From positions 1 to 46,284 of the IMG/VR virus record IMGVR_UViG_3300020172_002301: DNA of 46,284 bases. One strand, 5' to 3'. The position numbers and the translations under genes are program-made. The notes under the pieces are model-generated. The model was not told where the DNA came from and did not search any database. It saw nothing but the letters and a program-made list of their open reading frames with translations. This stretch comes from a virus. The first letter of the stretch is position 1. Each line of letters starts with the position of its first letter. Shown piece after piece: positions 37,046 to 45,191 of this stretch.

Positions 37046-38116
37046 TTAATCGTTGTCTAATAAAAATTTGTTACTAATTGCTTTAAAACTAATTGTGTTG
37101 TCGTGTGAACGAACAACCACACCTTCACGTTCAGTGTTGTCATTTAGTTTTGATTTACCTTCTGCATACTTCAACATGTCTTCAACCGTATTAGGTAATG
37201 CGAATGGTGTTTCAAGAAATGGAACATAATCCAAATCTAATTTTTCCATAAATTCCACAAACTTTGGCATTGAGATTCTTTGTTGTGAATCAATATCGAA
37301 AGCATTGAAGAATTTAACTGTCTGTCCTTTAATTTTGTATGGGTTACCTTGGATACCCTCACCAATTAATTCTCCTTGGAAACAAATGTTAATCCCTAAA
37401 GATTCCATTTTGTTTTTCAAGTCAAGTTCACGGGCAACTTTCCAAAATGTATTCTCTTGTTTTGGTCTTTCAATACCATCATCACACAACTCCATACCGG
37501 GAACAAATGGTTCAGGTTCTGCAAGTTCAAGATTCCTTGAACATACACCAAAGGTACCATCATTAATGTAGTATGTAGATGACGACCCATCCAACTTCTC
37601 TGTTACATAGAACAAGTGTTTAGATTGTAGTCGATATTCTTCATACTCCTTTGTTAAGTTTTGTACACGTTCTTCATCCGTTTTACGAAGGAACGACGGG
37701 AAGTAACCTTTAACCTTACCAGAAAGTTCTGCCGGAATTGGTGGTTCGTATTTAACAATACCCAATCTTTCGGTAACGTCTAAACCTTCATACGCCGTCC
37801 AACCAAAATCACCAAAGACACTCATCGGTAAGATAAGTCCTTGTGAAACTTGTCCACGAAGTTTAATTGTTTTTAAACGGAATCCTTCTTGGTCTCCCAT
37901 TTTTTTGTAGGAACTTTTGCGTAAGAATTCAAAGTCTTCTTTGATTGGAAGAAAAGAATCTATCTCACAGTAAACAACGTGGTCACCAATTTTGTGTTCC
38001 ACGTTTTTTGCTACCACGACTTTCCATCCACCAACAATGGCAAGTTCAATCATATCCGCACCCTCAATAGGTTGGATATCACTAATCACTCTAATTGATG
38101 CGAGTTTTCTTTCCAT
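37046..38116 (-). CDS. ATP-dependent RNA ligase (DraRnl/Rnl5-like)
   Basis: A 356-residue protein. The N-terminal about 110 residues form an OB-like domain (VGGWKVVVAKNVEHKIGDHV, LRGQVSQGLILP), as in the Deinococcus-type RNA ligase. The nucleotidyltransferase follows: TEKLDGSSSTYY with Lys174 as AMP acceptor, FGVCSRNLEL, FQGELIGEGIQ, and the C-terminal EGVVVRS motif V. It seals RNA nicks; in a phage it probably repairs tRNA cut by host defence nucleases. It overlaps 38116-38325 by 1 base. Confidence 0.88.
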   Translation of the reverse strand: MERKLASIRVISDIQPIEGADMIELAIVGGWKVVVAKNVEHKIGDHVVYCEIDSFLPIKEDFEFLRKSSYKKMGDQEGFRLKTIKLRGQVSQGLILPMSVFGDFGWTAYEGLDVTERLGIVKYEPPIPAELSGKVKGYFPSFLRKTDEERVQNLTKEYEEYRLQSKHLFYVTEKLDGSSSTYYINDGTFGVCSRNLELAEPEPFVPGMELCDDGIERPKQENTFWKVARELDLKNKMESLGINICFQGELIGEGIQGNPYKIKGQTVKFFNAFDIDSQQRISMPKFVEFMEKLDLDYVPFLETPFALPNTVEDMLKYAEGKSKLNDNTEREGVVVRSHDNTISFKAISNKFLLDND

Positions 38117-38325
38117 TACTTTTCGATTAACATGTTTGTGTTTGAAATTGGTACTCTTAATACCGGAACCGCCGTGTCAAGTGATTTTCTCATTACTTCA
38201 TAGTATCCCTTTTCAACCTTCACTGTAGGGACCTCATCGAATATTGTAATGAGTTTAGATTCTGATTTAGAACCTTCGTAAAGTTTTACTGTTTTGTCTG
38301 TTGTGTTAAAAACTAATGTTTGCAT
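38116..38325 (-). CDS. small phage protein, unknown function
   Basis: A 69-residue protein starting MQTLVFNTTDKTVKLYEGS. The longer frame to 38415 lies within the aminotransferase gene. Beta-strand-rich with a hydrophobic Leu/Pro/Val C terminus. It shares one base with the ligase ATG (TAATG), so translation is likely coupled. Confidence 0.65.
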   Translation of the reverse strand: MQTLVFNTTDKTVKLYEGSKSESKLITIFDEVPTVKVEKGYYEVMRKSLDTAVPVLRVPISNTNMLIEK

Positions 38326-38339
38326 TTTTTTGTTTTTTT

Positions 38340-39449
38340 TTAGATTATGTTTATTATAAATTTTTTGAATGTCTGATGGTCGACTGACACACAAAGTCTT
38401 GCATATGATGACCAAAAATCTTTGTCATGGTATACGAACTTATCTAAACCAACCGCACCAATTTTATGTTGGAATAGAAAGTCTTCTGATTTATTAATCA
38501 CCGCGAAGATTCCCATAGGTTCACCATCACCATATATCTCTTTAACTAAAAGATTATTATCTTTAAGGTATTGGATATTTCTTTTTATGTTCTCGGTTGT
38601 TATTCTTCTGAATGTCGTATGTGCTTCTTTACCTTCAGGTGTTGATATTACTTTCTCAACTATCATTTGTGAAGGGGACGAAACCGCATTGAATTCGTAT
38701 AGTAACCTGATGTTTAATTCTGAATTAAAATCTTTGTTATTACAATAGATGAAACCCATTCTTAAACCAGATAACCCAATCCATTTAGAAAACGATTCGG
38801 TGATGATTACATTATCTAAATGTGCAACCTTATCAAAGAAATCATCTTCATAGAATAACTTACGATAAGGTGAATCAAAGATAACAATTGCACCTGTCAT
38901 TGATATCTCATAGATTTTACGGAACAACTCATGGTCATCCATCTTAACACCTGTAGGATTATTTGGGTCACAAATAAAGATACAAGAGGATTCATTCATC
39001 TTTGACATATCCAAGTTCTCAAATGAATCGTAAAAAGAGAATGACTTCTGTCTAATTGTTGCCATCTTTGAATATGAACCCCAATAGAATTTAGGGAAAT
39101 AGATATTCTCCACGTTCAACAATTGGATAACTAAATCCAAAGCGGGCATACCACCCGGTGTAATGGCGATGTTATTTTCAAACCCCGTTGTCTTTGCAAA
39201 CGATGGGAAGTATTCATTCGCGATTGCCTTTCTAAATGATTCAATACCCAAGTTAGGTGCGTAGACTTGGAACTCTTTAGAATTAAAATCAATTTGTTTC
39301 ATTACTTCAGCCAAATCAATTTCAGTAACCGCATTAACACCACGGTTTAATTCAAGATAGTGTTCACCACTTTCTTTTGCTGCTCGTTTTACTTTCTGAC
39401 CAATTCCGACTATCGATGAAAAGGTTGCGTTTGATATGTTAATTTTCAT
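38340..39449 (-). CDS. class I/II PLP-dependent aminotransferase
   Basis: A 369-residue protein from the ATG at 39449 (MKINISNATFSSI), 5 bases after the previous stop. Fold-type I blocks: YAPNLGIESFRKAIA, ITPGGMPALDL, ICDPNNPTGVK, VIFDSPYRKLFY, and ITESFSKWIGLSGLRMGF with the PLP Lys. It transfers amino groups between an amino acid and a keto acid. Rare in phages; it might feed a base- or sugar-modification pathway, or pair with the omega-amidase-like nitrilase. Confidence 0.88.
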   Translation of the reverse strand: MKINISNATFSSIVGIGQKVKRAAKESGEHYLELNRGVNAVTEIDLAEVMKQIDFNSKEFQVYAPNLGIESFRKAIANEYFPSFAKTTGFENNIAITPGGMPALDLVIQLLNVENIYFPKFYWGSYSKMATIRQKSFSFYDSFENLDMSKMNESSCIFICDPNNPTGVKMDDHELFRKIYEISMTGAIVIFDSPYRKLFYEDDFFDKVAHLDNVIITESFSKWIGLSGLRMGFIYCNNKDFNSELNIRLLYEFNAVSSPSQMIVEKVISTPEGKEAHTTFRRITTENIKRNIQYLKDNNLLVKEIYGDGEPMGIFAVINKSEDFLFQHKIGAVGLDKFVYHDKDFWSSYARLCVSVDHQTFKKFIINII

Positions 39450-39454
39450 ATATA

Positions 39455-40186
39455 CTATTGTTCCATTGTTGGTTTTAACCAAAGAATGTTATTTTTAAAG
39501 ATATAGTTTCTAAGTGCAGGATACTCGTGAAGAGTTTTTAATGTTCTAACCGTATCATGTTTGAAACATTTAAACATCTCTTCTCTAATTCTTTCAGTAG
39601 ATACTACACCCATTTTATTTTCGTAATCGTAATCTTGCATGATACCATCCATTGCAGGTCCAATCCAAAAACCTTTGGTTATACAAAACCTGATTGCTCT
39701 CAGAATACGAAGTGGGTCATCATCAAATGTAACATTACATGGTAATGGTGTACGGAGATAACCTCTCTTCAAATCCTCAAGTCCATTGAAGTAGTCAATA
39801 ATTTTACCATCACCATCTTTTGCTAACGCATTCAATGTGAAATCTCTACGTTCTAAATCATCGAACAAACTACCGGGTTTAATAATTGGTTGTCTTGTTC
39901 CTGGTATGTAACCAATTTCTTTACGTGCCATTACGAAATCTGCCACACCAGAATATTTGTGTTCTTTAGGGAACTTCGCTCTAATGGTGAAGCAATCAGA
40001 AGTCACTAAGAAGATTTCAAAACCTTCTTCTTTGAGATATCCCTCAAGTATGTTGAACATAGAATGTGCTGAGTCAATGTCTTTAAGTAAATCCTCACCG
40101 GGTACCGCAACATAGTCCACATCCTTAGATTCTAAACCTAAGATTTCATCTCTAACTTTCCCACCTACTTCATAAAATGTAAACAT
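39455..40186 (-). CDS. cca: CCA-adding tRNA nucleotidyltransferase (class II type)
   Basis: A 243-residue protein. YEVGGKVRDEILG, the DxD in KDVDYVAVPG, RRDFTLNALA and DDPLRILRAIRF are the conserved motifs of class II CCA-adding and poly(A) polymerases. It is shorter than host enzymes, with little of the C-terminal body and tail domains. It likely adds or repairs tRNA 3' CCA. The tRNA-like element at 21950-22038 does not encode CCA. Confidence 0.88.
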   Translation of the reverse strand: MFTFYEVGGKVRDEILGLESKDVDYVAVPGEDLLKDIDSAHSMFNILEGYLKEEGFEIFLVTSDCFTIRAKFPKEHKYSGVADFVMARKEIGYIPGTRQPIIKPGSLFDDLERRDFTLNALAKDGDGKIIDYFNGLEDLKRGYLRTPLPCNVTFDDDPLRILRAIRFCITKGFWIGPAMDGIMQDYDYENKMGVVSTERIREEMFKCFKHDTVRTLKTLHEYPALRNYIFKNNILWLKPTMEQ

Positions 40187-40203
40187 AACTTGTCGATTTG
40201 TTT

Positions 40204-40235
40204 CAAAGATAAGAAATTAATTTGAATATTCCAAA
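40204..40235 (-). promoter_or_regulatory. Bacteroidota-type promoter
   Basis: On the minus strand: TTTG (complement of 40232-40235), 20 bases, TATCTTTG (complement of 40204-40211). It drives the CCA enzyme, aminotransferase, ligase and helicase unit. Confidence 0.88.
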
Positions 40236-40256
40236 AAAAATCCCCTTTCGGGGATT
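40233..40256 (-). terminator. Rho-independent terminator
   Basis: AATCCCC and GGGGATT form a perfect stem around TTTC; on the minus strand T8 follows. It ends the glucosaminidase gene (stop at 40262) and overlaps the next -33 element. Confidence 0.88.
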
Positions 40257-40261
40257 AATTT

Positions 40262-40828
40262 TTAAAATTTATCTTTTAATTTTTCTGTACTTATTATGTC
40301 CTTCAGGAGTTTAATATATCCATTACCTGCTTCTGCATATGAAGAAGAAAGGTAAAGAAAATATTCTTCTTCGGTATTAATATTAGAAAGATATCTACAT
40401 TGATAGAACGCATAATCATAAAGAGATTGATACCAGTTATCATAAAACGCATGTCCGTTCTCTGTACCCTTTGCGGTATTGATTCTAACGGTTGCCTGTT
40501 TCATCCCAAATAGGTTATGGTTCTCTTGGAAGATTTGACTCTTGAAGTGACCTGTTTCTGCAATGGACTGTGCCATTACAATATATGGGTACTTAACATT
40601 TAGACGTTTTAATTCGTTGATTAATTTATCTTCGGTGAATTTGTTTTTTTCTTTCTCTAAAGAAATGACAACGAGTTCTTTTTCATATTCATCAAGTGTT
40701 TGAAACTTTGCAAACCTACCTAAGATGAAAGATGCAAACATCAATACAAGGACAACAGAAACCGCAACTTTTGTTTTCTTCCAATCCTTTTTCCAAACTA
40801 ACGAGTTTTTATCAAATTTATAAAACAT
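40262..40828 (-). CDS. membrane-anchored glucosaminidase (lysin-like)
   Basis: A 188-residue protein. A basic N terminus and one transmembrane anchor at about 21-40 are followed by a glucosaminidase domain: IVMAQSIAETGHFKSQIF with the catalytic Glu, NLFGMK, and AFYDNWYQSLYDYAFYQ. The family cleaves peptidoglycan glycan strands. The N-terminal anchor could act as a signal-anchor that delays lysis, or keep the enzyme at the membrane during infection. Own terminator; no holin is evident next to it. Confidence 0.88.
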   Translation of the reverse strand: MFYKFDKNSLVWKKDWKKTKVAVSVVLVLMFASFILGRFAKFQTLDEYEKELVVISLEKEKNKFTEDKLINELKRLNVKYPYIVMAQSIAETGHFKSQIFQENHNLFGMKQATVRINTAKGTENGHAFYDNWYQSLYDYAFYQCRYLSNINTEEEYFLYLSSSYAEAGNGYIKLLKDIISTEKLKDKF

Positions 40829-40866
40829 AACATTTATTTTTAGGGTTAGACAATTACTATACCAAA

Positions 40867-41241
40867 CTACATTTGCATTAACGAATCAATTATCATTCTT
40901 GCACTTGAGTAATTTGTGGCTAATGCAACTTCATGTACATCACAAACTCTCATTAACATTTGAACATCAGGTTCATGTGGATGTCTATCTAATGGGTCTC
41001 TAAAGAATATAACCGCATCAATTTGTTTTCTTGAAACCATGGATGCAATTTCAGCATCACCACCCATTGGTCCTGAATTAACTTGTTCAACTTTAGTTAT
41101 ACCGGCAAACATAATTCGTTTACCTGTGGTTCCTGTTGCGACGATTTCAACATCCTCTCGATTAAAAAAATCTAATCGTTTCATAACGAAAGCGACCATG
41201 TCTGCTTTCTTTCCGTCGTGGGCAATTAATGCAATTTTCAT
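40867..41241 (-). CDS. mgsA: methylglyoxal synthase
   Basis: A 124-residue protein from the ATG at 41241 (MKIALIAHDGKKADM). ATGTTGKRI is the phosphate-binding loop. GPMGGDAEIASMV holds the catalytic Asp (residue 62), and FFRDPLDRHPHEPDVQML carries His89 and Asp92. All expected residues are intact. It converts dihydroxyacetone phosphate to methylglyoxal and phosphate, a bypass that releases phosphate and makes a toxic aldehyde. Very unusual cargo for a phage. It starts 1 base after the outer-membrane protein gene ends. Confidence 0.92.
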   Translation of the reverse strand: MKIALIAHDGKKADMVAFVMKRLDFFNREDVEIVATGTTGKRIMFAGITKVEQVNSGPMGGDAEIASMVSRKQIDAVIFFRDPLDRHPHEPDVQMLMRVCDVHEVALATNYSSARMIIDSLMQM

Positions 41242-41242
41242 A

Positions 41243-41713
41243 TTAAAAGATATATATTTTAGCACCAATCATAAAATATGATTTGGTTGTTTGATAATAG
41301 TGAAGTGAAAGATAAAGTGGGTACGATATTTGGAAATCTACTCCTGTTCTAAAAATAAAGTTTCGATTACTGTCTACCGAACAACCAAGTCCTCCAATTA
41401 AAAACAATCTGTTATGTTCTTTTGAACGATAAACATAGTTTCCGGTTACAAAAGTTTCTGATAAACTACTATTAAGTTGAAATTTATTTGGGTTGAACAT
41501 TAATAACCCCAACATAATTGGTCCTCCACCGACTTCAATTGTTGCGTTAGAACCATTAACACCAAATCCATATCCCATAGAATAGTATAGGTTTTTGTTC
41601 CTTGGACCATAAGACAAAGAGTAGTTAAATAATCTTTGTGGTATCCTCAAATTAGTTTGACTGAAACTCATTTGAGATATGAACGATAAAAATACTAATA
41701 TTATTGTTCTCAT
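41243..41713 (-). CDS. secreted outer-membrane beta-barrel-like protein
   Basis: A 156-residue protein. Signal peptide MRTIILVFLSFISQMSFS with a likely cut before QTN, then alternating hydrophobic strands (LYYSMGYGFGVNG, LFLIGGLGCSV, FMIGAKIYIF), ending in an aromatic Phe as barrel proteins do. It is probably inserted in the host outer membrane, where it could change surface receptors and block superinfecting phages. Transcribed first, with methylglyoxal synthase directly after it. Confidence 0.75.
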   Translation of the reverse strand: MRTIILVFLSFISQMSFSQTNLRIPQRLFNYSLSYGPRNKNLYYSMGYGFGVNGSNATIEVGGGPIMLGLLMFNPNKFQLNSSLSETFVTGNYVYRSKEHNRLFLIGGLGCSVDSNRNFIFRTGVDFQISYPLYLSLHYYQTTKSYFMIGAKIYIF

Positions 41714-41731
41714 ATTTTTTAGAATATGTTA

Positions 41732-41763
41732 CAAATATAGTACTAGTATTTAGAATATCCAAA
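41732..41763 (-). promoter_or_regulatory. Bacteroidota-type promoter
   Basis: On the minus strand: TTTG (complement of 41760-41763), 20 bases, TATATTTG (complement of 41732-41739). It drives 41713 onward. Confidence 0.85.
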
Positions 41764-41772
41764 TTTTTTTAC

Positions 41773-41801
41773 AAAAAAAAGAGGGACCAAAATCCCTCTT
41801 C
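41773..41801 (-). terminator. Rho-independent terminator
   Basis: AGAGGGA and TCCCTCT pair around CCAAAA; on the minus strand a T8 tract follows. It ends the unit at 41821. Confidence 0.88.
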
Positions 41802-41820
41802 ATATTTTAATAGTTATAGT

Positions 41821-42813
41821 TTACCAATTTGCCGGTCCTTCGGATTCTGACATCGGCATCGATTCACTCATAACCGATTCGGTATATCGACCTTCTTCTG
41901 ACATTGCCATATCATGATGACCTATTGGTGGTTCTTCCATTGCAACCTCCATATCTGATGGTTCCTCCACATAAACTGCTCGTTCCTCGTTCATCTTTCT
42001 ATTTTTACCGTTAACGATGTCTTCCAATTTTTTCGCATCCTCCACACTTAATAATGAGTAGTTTGTTACAGAATTAGAATTGACTTCATCCCTAATTACG
42101 TTCATAATAAAATCAGGTAAACCACTTTCCATTGAATCAATTCTTGCATCGACTTGGTTCCAAAAAGAAAACTCAGGTTCACTGCTGTCTAATGATTTGA
42201 AACAAGCAACTTTCAATCCGTTTACTTTGTTAACCATGTAAAGTAAGATACCACGTTTAACGTAACGTAAGAAGTAATCGGGATTATTTTCAGATGCGGT
42301 ACACCATTTTGTTGATGAACCATATTTCAATGATGAGTGATAAGTTAATGGTCGAAGAACAACCCATTCATCATCAGAATAAATAACTTTGATTTGTTTT
42401 TCCAAATCCTTTTCGTTTGCTTTCATCTCAGCCATACCTGTTGCTGTCATGATGTCTTCAAAACTTGAAAATCTTGTTAAATCATTATTTGAAATCAATC
42501 CTCTCTCATTGTATTCACAGAATTTTTTATAAAGTTTCAAATCCGAGAAATTGAAACTTTGGTCCAAGAATCTGTATGCCATCAATAGTTGGAATGGAGT
42601 GAAGTTATTCATTGCTTCGTCCGTTAAACCCAAATTTTCTTTTAGATTTTCTTTTACCTCATCAATAAATCTATCAATGTTTTTAGTTTGTTTTGTCAAT
42701 CTTAATAAAAGTTCGACATACTTAGATTTACCTTCAGGACAAATCAGTTGGAAGACATCAACCAAGTTAAGGTTATTGTCAGGGTTAGTTTTTAATTCTT
42801 TGATTCTTGACAT
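41821..42813 (-). CDS. phage protein with GSSTKWC motif, paralogue of 24272-25129
   Basis: A 330-residue protein. Helical N-terminal half; central KVIYSDDEWVVLRPLTYH then SSLKYGSSTKWCTASENN and ILLYMVNKVNGLKVACFK, the same block as in 24272-25129. The last 60 residues are acidic, Met/Ser-rich and low in complexity (AMSEEGRYTESVMSES), and absent from the paralogue. Possibly virion-associated or a host-interaction protein; function not recognised. Confidence 0.78.
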   Translation of the reverse strand: MSRIKELKTNPDNNLNLVDVFQLICPEGKSKYVELLLRLTKQTKNIDRFIDEVKENLKENLGLTDEAMNNFTPFQLLMAYRFLDQSFNFSDLKLYKKFCEYNERGLISNNDLTRFSSFEDIMTATGMAEMKANEKDLEKQIKVIYSDDEWVVLRPLTYHSSLKYGSSTKWCTASENNPDYFLRYVKRGILLYMVNKVNGLKVACFKSLDSSEPEFSFWNQVDARIDSMESGLPDFIMNVIRDEVNSNSVTNYSLLSVEDAKKLEDIVNGKNRKMNEERAVYVEEPSDMEVAMEEPPIGHHDMAMSEEGRYTESVMSESMPMSESEGPANW

Positions 42814-42836
42814 ATTATTGGTTTTTATTGTGTTAC

Positions 42837-43505
42837 TTAATAATGTTTTCTTAATAGTTCAATCACATCCCACGCATCTTCAAGTGCGTTGTGTGTGACT
42901 ATACCTTCGATGTTGGCACGTTCTTTACATTTAGTAAGTGATGGAAGTGCATTATCATTTGACCAATCAACAAATAGAACAGATGGGTCAATAACTCTTG
43001 AGCGAGTTCTAATTAATTTCTTCCACCATGGTAACTCTTCTAAAAATAACTTGTCGAAAGTACCGAAGTTCTTTCCTGCAACATTTATTGTAATCGGTTT
43101 GGTGTTACTACCAATCATTGGTAAAGTTTTACCATCGACTCTTCTTATGGTTGGTGCTCCGGTAATTAAATCATAACCAAACCCATTAACAAAAAGAAAA
43201 TCAAAGAAATGTTTTACCACTTCATCTTCAGTATAGAATTTATATCCACTATTATTATTTAATAGTTCTCTAACTACATCCGTCCCTTCAAGATAATCAC
43301 CCATTAAAGATATGATTTCTTTATTCATAGTTATCGCCCTTGGGGAACCTTGAATGTTATTTTGAAGGACAATTGCGTTGAACTTAGGGAGTTCTTCGTA
43401 TGGTAACTTCTTAGTGGTGTCTTCGATGATTGCACCGATAGACAACACATGGTTTGAATCTGAATTTAAACCGGATGTTTCTATGTCAATTGATACGTAC
43501 AACAT
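42837..43505 (-). CDS. DEDDh 3'-5' exonuclease
   Basis: A 222-residue protein. Exo I YVSIDIETSGL (Asp and Glu), Exo II NVAGKNFGTFDKLFLEEL, Exo III HNALEDAWDVIELL (His and Asp). The full DEDDh set is present, as in DNA polymerase proofreading subunits, RNase T and oligoribonuclease. The substrate, DNA or RNA, cannot be decided. It shares one base with the next start (TAATG). Confidence 0.9.
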   Translation of the reverse strand: MLYVSIDIETSGLNSDSNHVLSIGAIIEDTTKKLPYEELPKFNAIVLQNNIQGSPRAITMNKEIISLMGDYLEGTDVVRELLNNNSGYKFYTEDEVVKHFFDFLFVNGFGYDLITGAPTIRRVDGKTLPMIGSNTKPITINVAGKNFGTFDKLFLEELPWWKKLIRTRSRVIDPSVLFVDWSNDNALPSLTKCKERANIEGIVTHNALEDAWDVIELLRKHY

Positions 43506-43699
43506 TAGTCAAGCACTTTAATGATTGCAACAATAAGGACCACAATAAAGATGAGAGCGAACCCACCCCACAAAGGTGCTGTGACCCACCACCAAGACCA
43601 ATCAATGTAGTTGGTTAGTTTAAGGGTCATTAGGATTAAAAACATCAGACCGAAGAATCCTACTCCTCCTGATGACGATGATGAACTATTATTTGACAT
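43505..43699 (-). CDS. 64-residue two-pass membrane protein
   Basis: A Ser/Gly-rich N terminus (MSNNSSSSSSGGVGFFG), then helices at about 14-33 and 42-62 flanking a Trp-rich loop (DWSWWWV). Small membrane proteins of this kind are common in phages. It overlaps the deoxyribonucleotidase-like gene by 11 bases. Unknown function. Confidence 0.75.
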   Translation of the reverse strand: MSNNSSSSSSGGVGFFGLMFLILMTLKLTNYIDWSWWWVTAPLWGGFALIFIVVLIVAIIKVLD

Positions 43700-44183
43700 G
43701 TTCTTTAAAGTTATATTTTTTAATTAGAGTATCTATTGTTTCTGCGGCAGATGTGTGTAAGATACCAATACCACCCGCATCATTCCAACCGTCAACATTA
43801 TCTTTTCTGTCGTCAATTAAAATTGAATTTGGTTCCGCAAATTCTTTCTTATGTTTCGCACTTCTTAAAATAAGATGTGTTCCCGGTAATTCTCTTTGAA
43901 CCCAATCAAATTTAGCAACACGAGATTCGGGTTGTCTTGATGGTGCAGATAGGATTATTGGGTTGTATGGTGAAATAAACTTCCATAGAGTATGTCCATC
44001 GGGTTTAATCCATTCTAAGTTAATCCAAAAATCATAACCCGCTCTATTAATTGGGTCCCAAAAGGCTGTGTCATTTCGATGTTCACCATCTAACTCATCT
44101 CCGGTTAAGTCTTTATAACCTTTCGCGAAATCGATAAGTACACCATCTAAATCACAATATATTTTATACTCTTGTTTGTCCAT
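43689..44183 (-). CDS. HAD-family 5'(3')-deoxyribonucleotidase-like protein
   Basis: A 164-residue protein. Motif I is CDLDGVLIDFAKGYK. LEWIKPDGHTLWKFI and IILSAPSRQPESRVAKFDWV match the small phage nucleotidase pattern, and motif IV is ILIDDRKDNVDGWNDAGG. It probably removes phosphate from deoxynucleoside monophosphates, tuning dNTP pools. Overlaps the methyltransferase gene by 20 bases. Confidence 0.82.
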   Translation of the reverse strand: MDKQEYKIYCDLDGVLIDFAKGYKDLTGDELDGEHRNDTAFWDPINRAGYDFWINLEWIKPDGHTLWKFISPYNPIILSAPSRQPESRVAKFDWVQRELPGTHLILRSAKHKKEFAEPNSILIDDRKDNVDGWNDAGGIGILHTSAAETIDTLIKKYNFKEHVK

Positions 44184-45102
44184 TTTTTTCTTTTAACCCA
44201 CATTTAAAGATATGAGAAATCATATCGATTGTCCATCCATTACCAATCATTTTGAATCTAGACGCGTTTGTTATTCCTTTGATGTCTGTGTAACCTTTAG
44301 GAATTGTTTGAAGGATTTCCGCTTCCTCGGGTGTGATTGTTCTCAATTTACCATCCACCTCAATTAAGTTGGTTCTTGATGGGTTTGTAACTAAACAATT
44401 TGATTTGTTATCTTTTCTATATGTCAACATAACATTCCAAACTTTTTTACCGTCTTTGGTTCTTTCACCGGTGTCTCGACCTCTTTTACCCGCAGAAACT
44501 GCGTTTGGTATCAAGTCAGTCAATAAGATGTTGTTATCCTTTGGTGGTTGAACATTTGGAATGTTTGTCCAATAAATTCTCTCTCTGTTTTGTGCGGAGA
44601 TTAATGAGGAGTTCATTTTTATACCAACAACACCAAGTTCTTTATTGAAAATATCCAACCATTTTTTTGACATCGTTGTATTCTCACAAAGGAATTTAAC
44701 ATCAGGGTTGATTTCTTTCAATTCATTTAAGATTCTTAACGCTTCCCAAAACAAATATGACTGACCAACAAATTTCTTTTTTAATTTCTTTAACTTCAAG
44801 TATTGTTTTAAACTTTCAACCTCAATACCGTCAGTGGTTGCCATTCCAACCTTTTTACCTGCACGACTTAGGTCTGTACATGGACTACCGAACATTAATA
44901 AATCTATTTTTGGTAGTTCCTTTACATTAATTACCCTTACATCACCTCGATAATCTGTTCTCGGGAAATTGGAGGAACCAACTCGAATTGCTTCGTAGTC
45001 AACCTCAGAAGCGTAATAGTTTTCATATTTGATACCCGCCTTCTTCAAGGCAATTTGACCACAGCTCATGCCGTCGAATAGTCCTAAAATGTTTTTGTAC
45101 AT
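44164..45102 (-). CDS. DNA (cytosine-5) methyltransferase
   Basis: A 312-residue protein. Motif I LGLFDGMSCGQIAL, motif IV GSPCTDLSRAG with catalytic Cys, motif VIII QNRERIYW, motif X FKMIGNGWTIDMISHIF. Motif VI is CENTTM instead of the usual ENV; the Glu is kept. The short target-recognition region is typical of stand-alone phage enzymes. It methylates cytosine, probably to shield phage DNA from restriction. First gene of its unit. Confidence 0.88.
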   Translation of the reverse strand: MYKNILGLFDGMSCGQIALKKAGIKYENYYASEVDYEAIRVGSSNFPRTDYRGDVRVINVKELPKIDLLMFGSPCTDLSRAGKKVGMATTDGIEVESLKQYLKLKKLKKKFVGQSYLFWEALRILNELKEINPDVKFLCENTTMSKKWLDIFNKELGVVGIKMNSSLISAQNRERIYWTNIPNVQPPKDNNILLTDLIPNAVSAGKRGRDTGERTKDGKKVWNVMLTYRKDNKSNCLVTNPSRTNLIEVDGKLRTITPEEAEILQTIPKGYTDIKGITNASRFKMIGNGWTIDMISHIFKCGLKEKNGQTRV

Positions 45103-45125
45103 GTCGTTTATTTTTTTGATATATA

Positions 45126-45153
45126 CAAATATACGAAAATATTTTGAAACAAA
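45126..45153 (-). promoter_or_regulatory. possible promoter of the methyltransferase unit
   Basis: On the minus strand: TATATTTG (complement of 45126-45133). A TTTG (complement of 45150-45153) lies only 16 bases away, shorter than the usual 19-20, so the -33 element is uncertain. Confidence 0.5.
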
Positions 45154-45177
45154 AAAAAAGCCCGAGAGCTTTTTTTT
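45151..45177 (-). terminator. Rho-independent terminator, bidirectional form
   Basis: AAAAAAAGC CCGAGA GCTTTTTTT gives a 9-bp stem with T/A tracts on both sides. It ends the gene at 45192-45527. Confidence 0.85.
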
Positions 45178-45191
45178 AAATTTTTTTTTGA

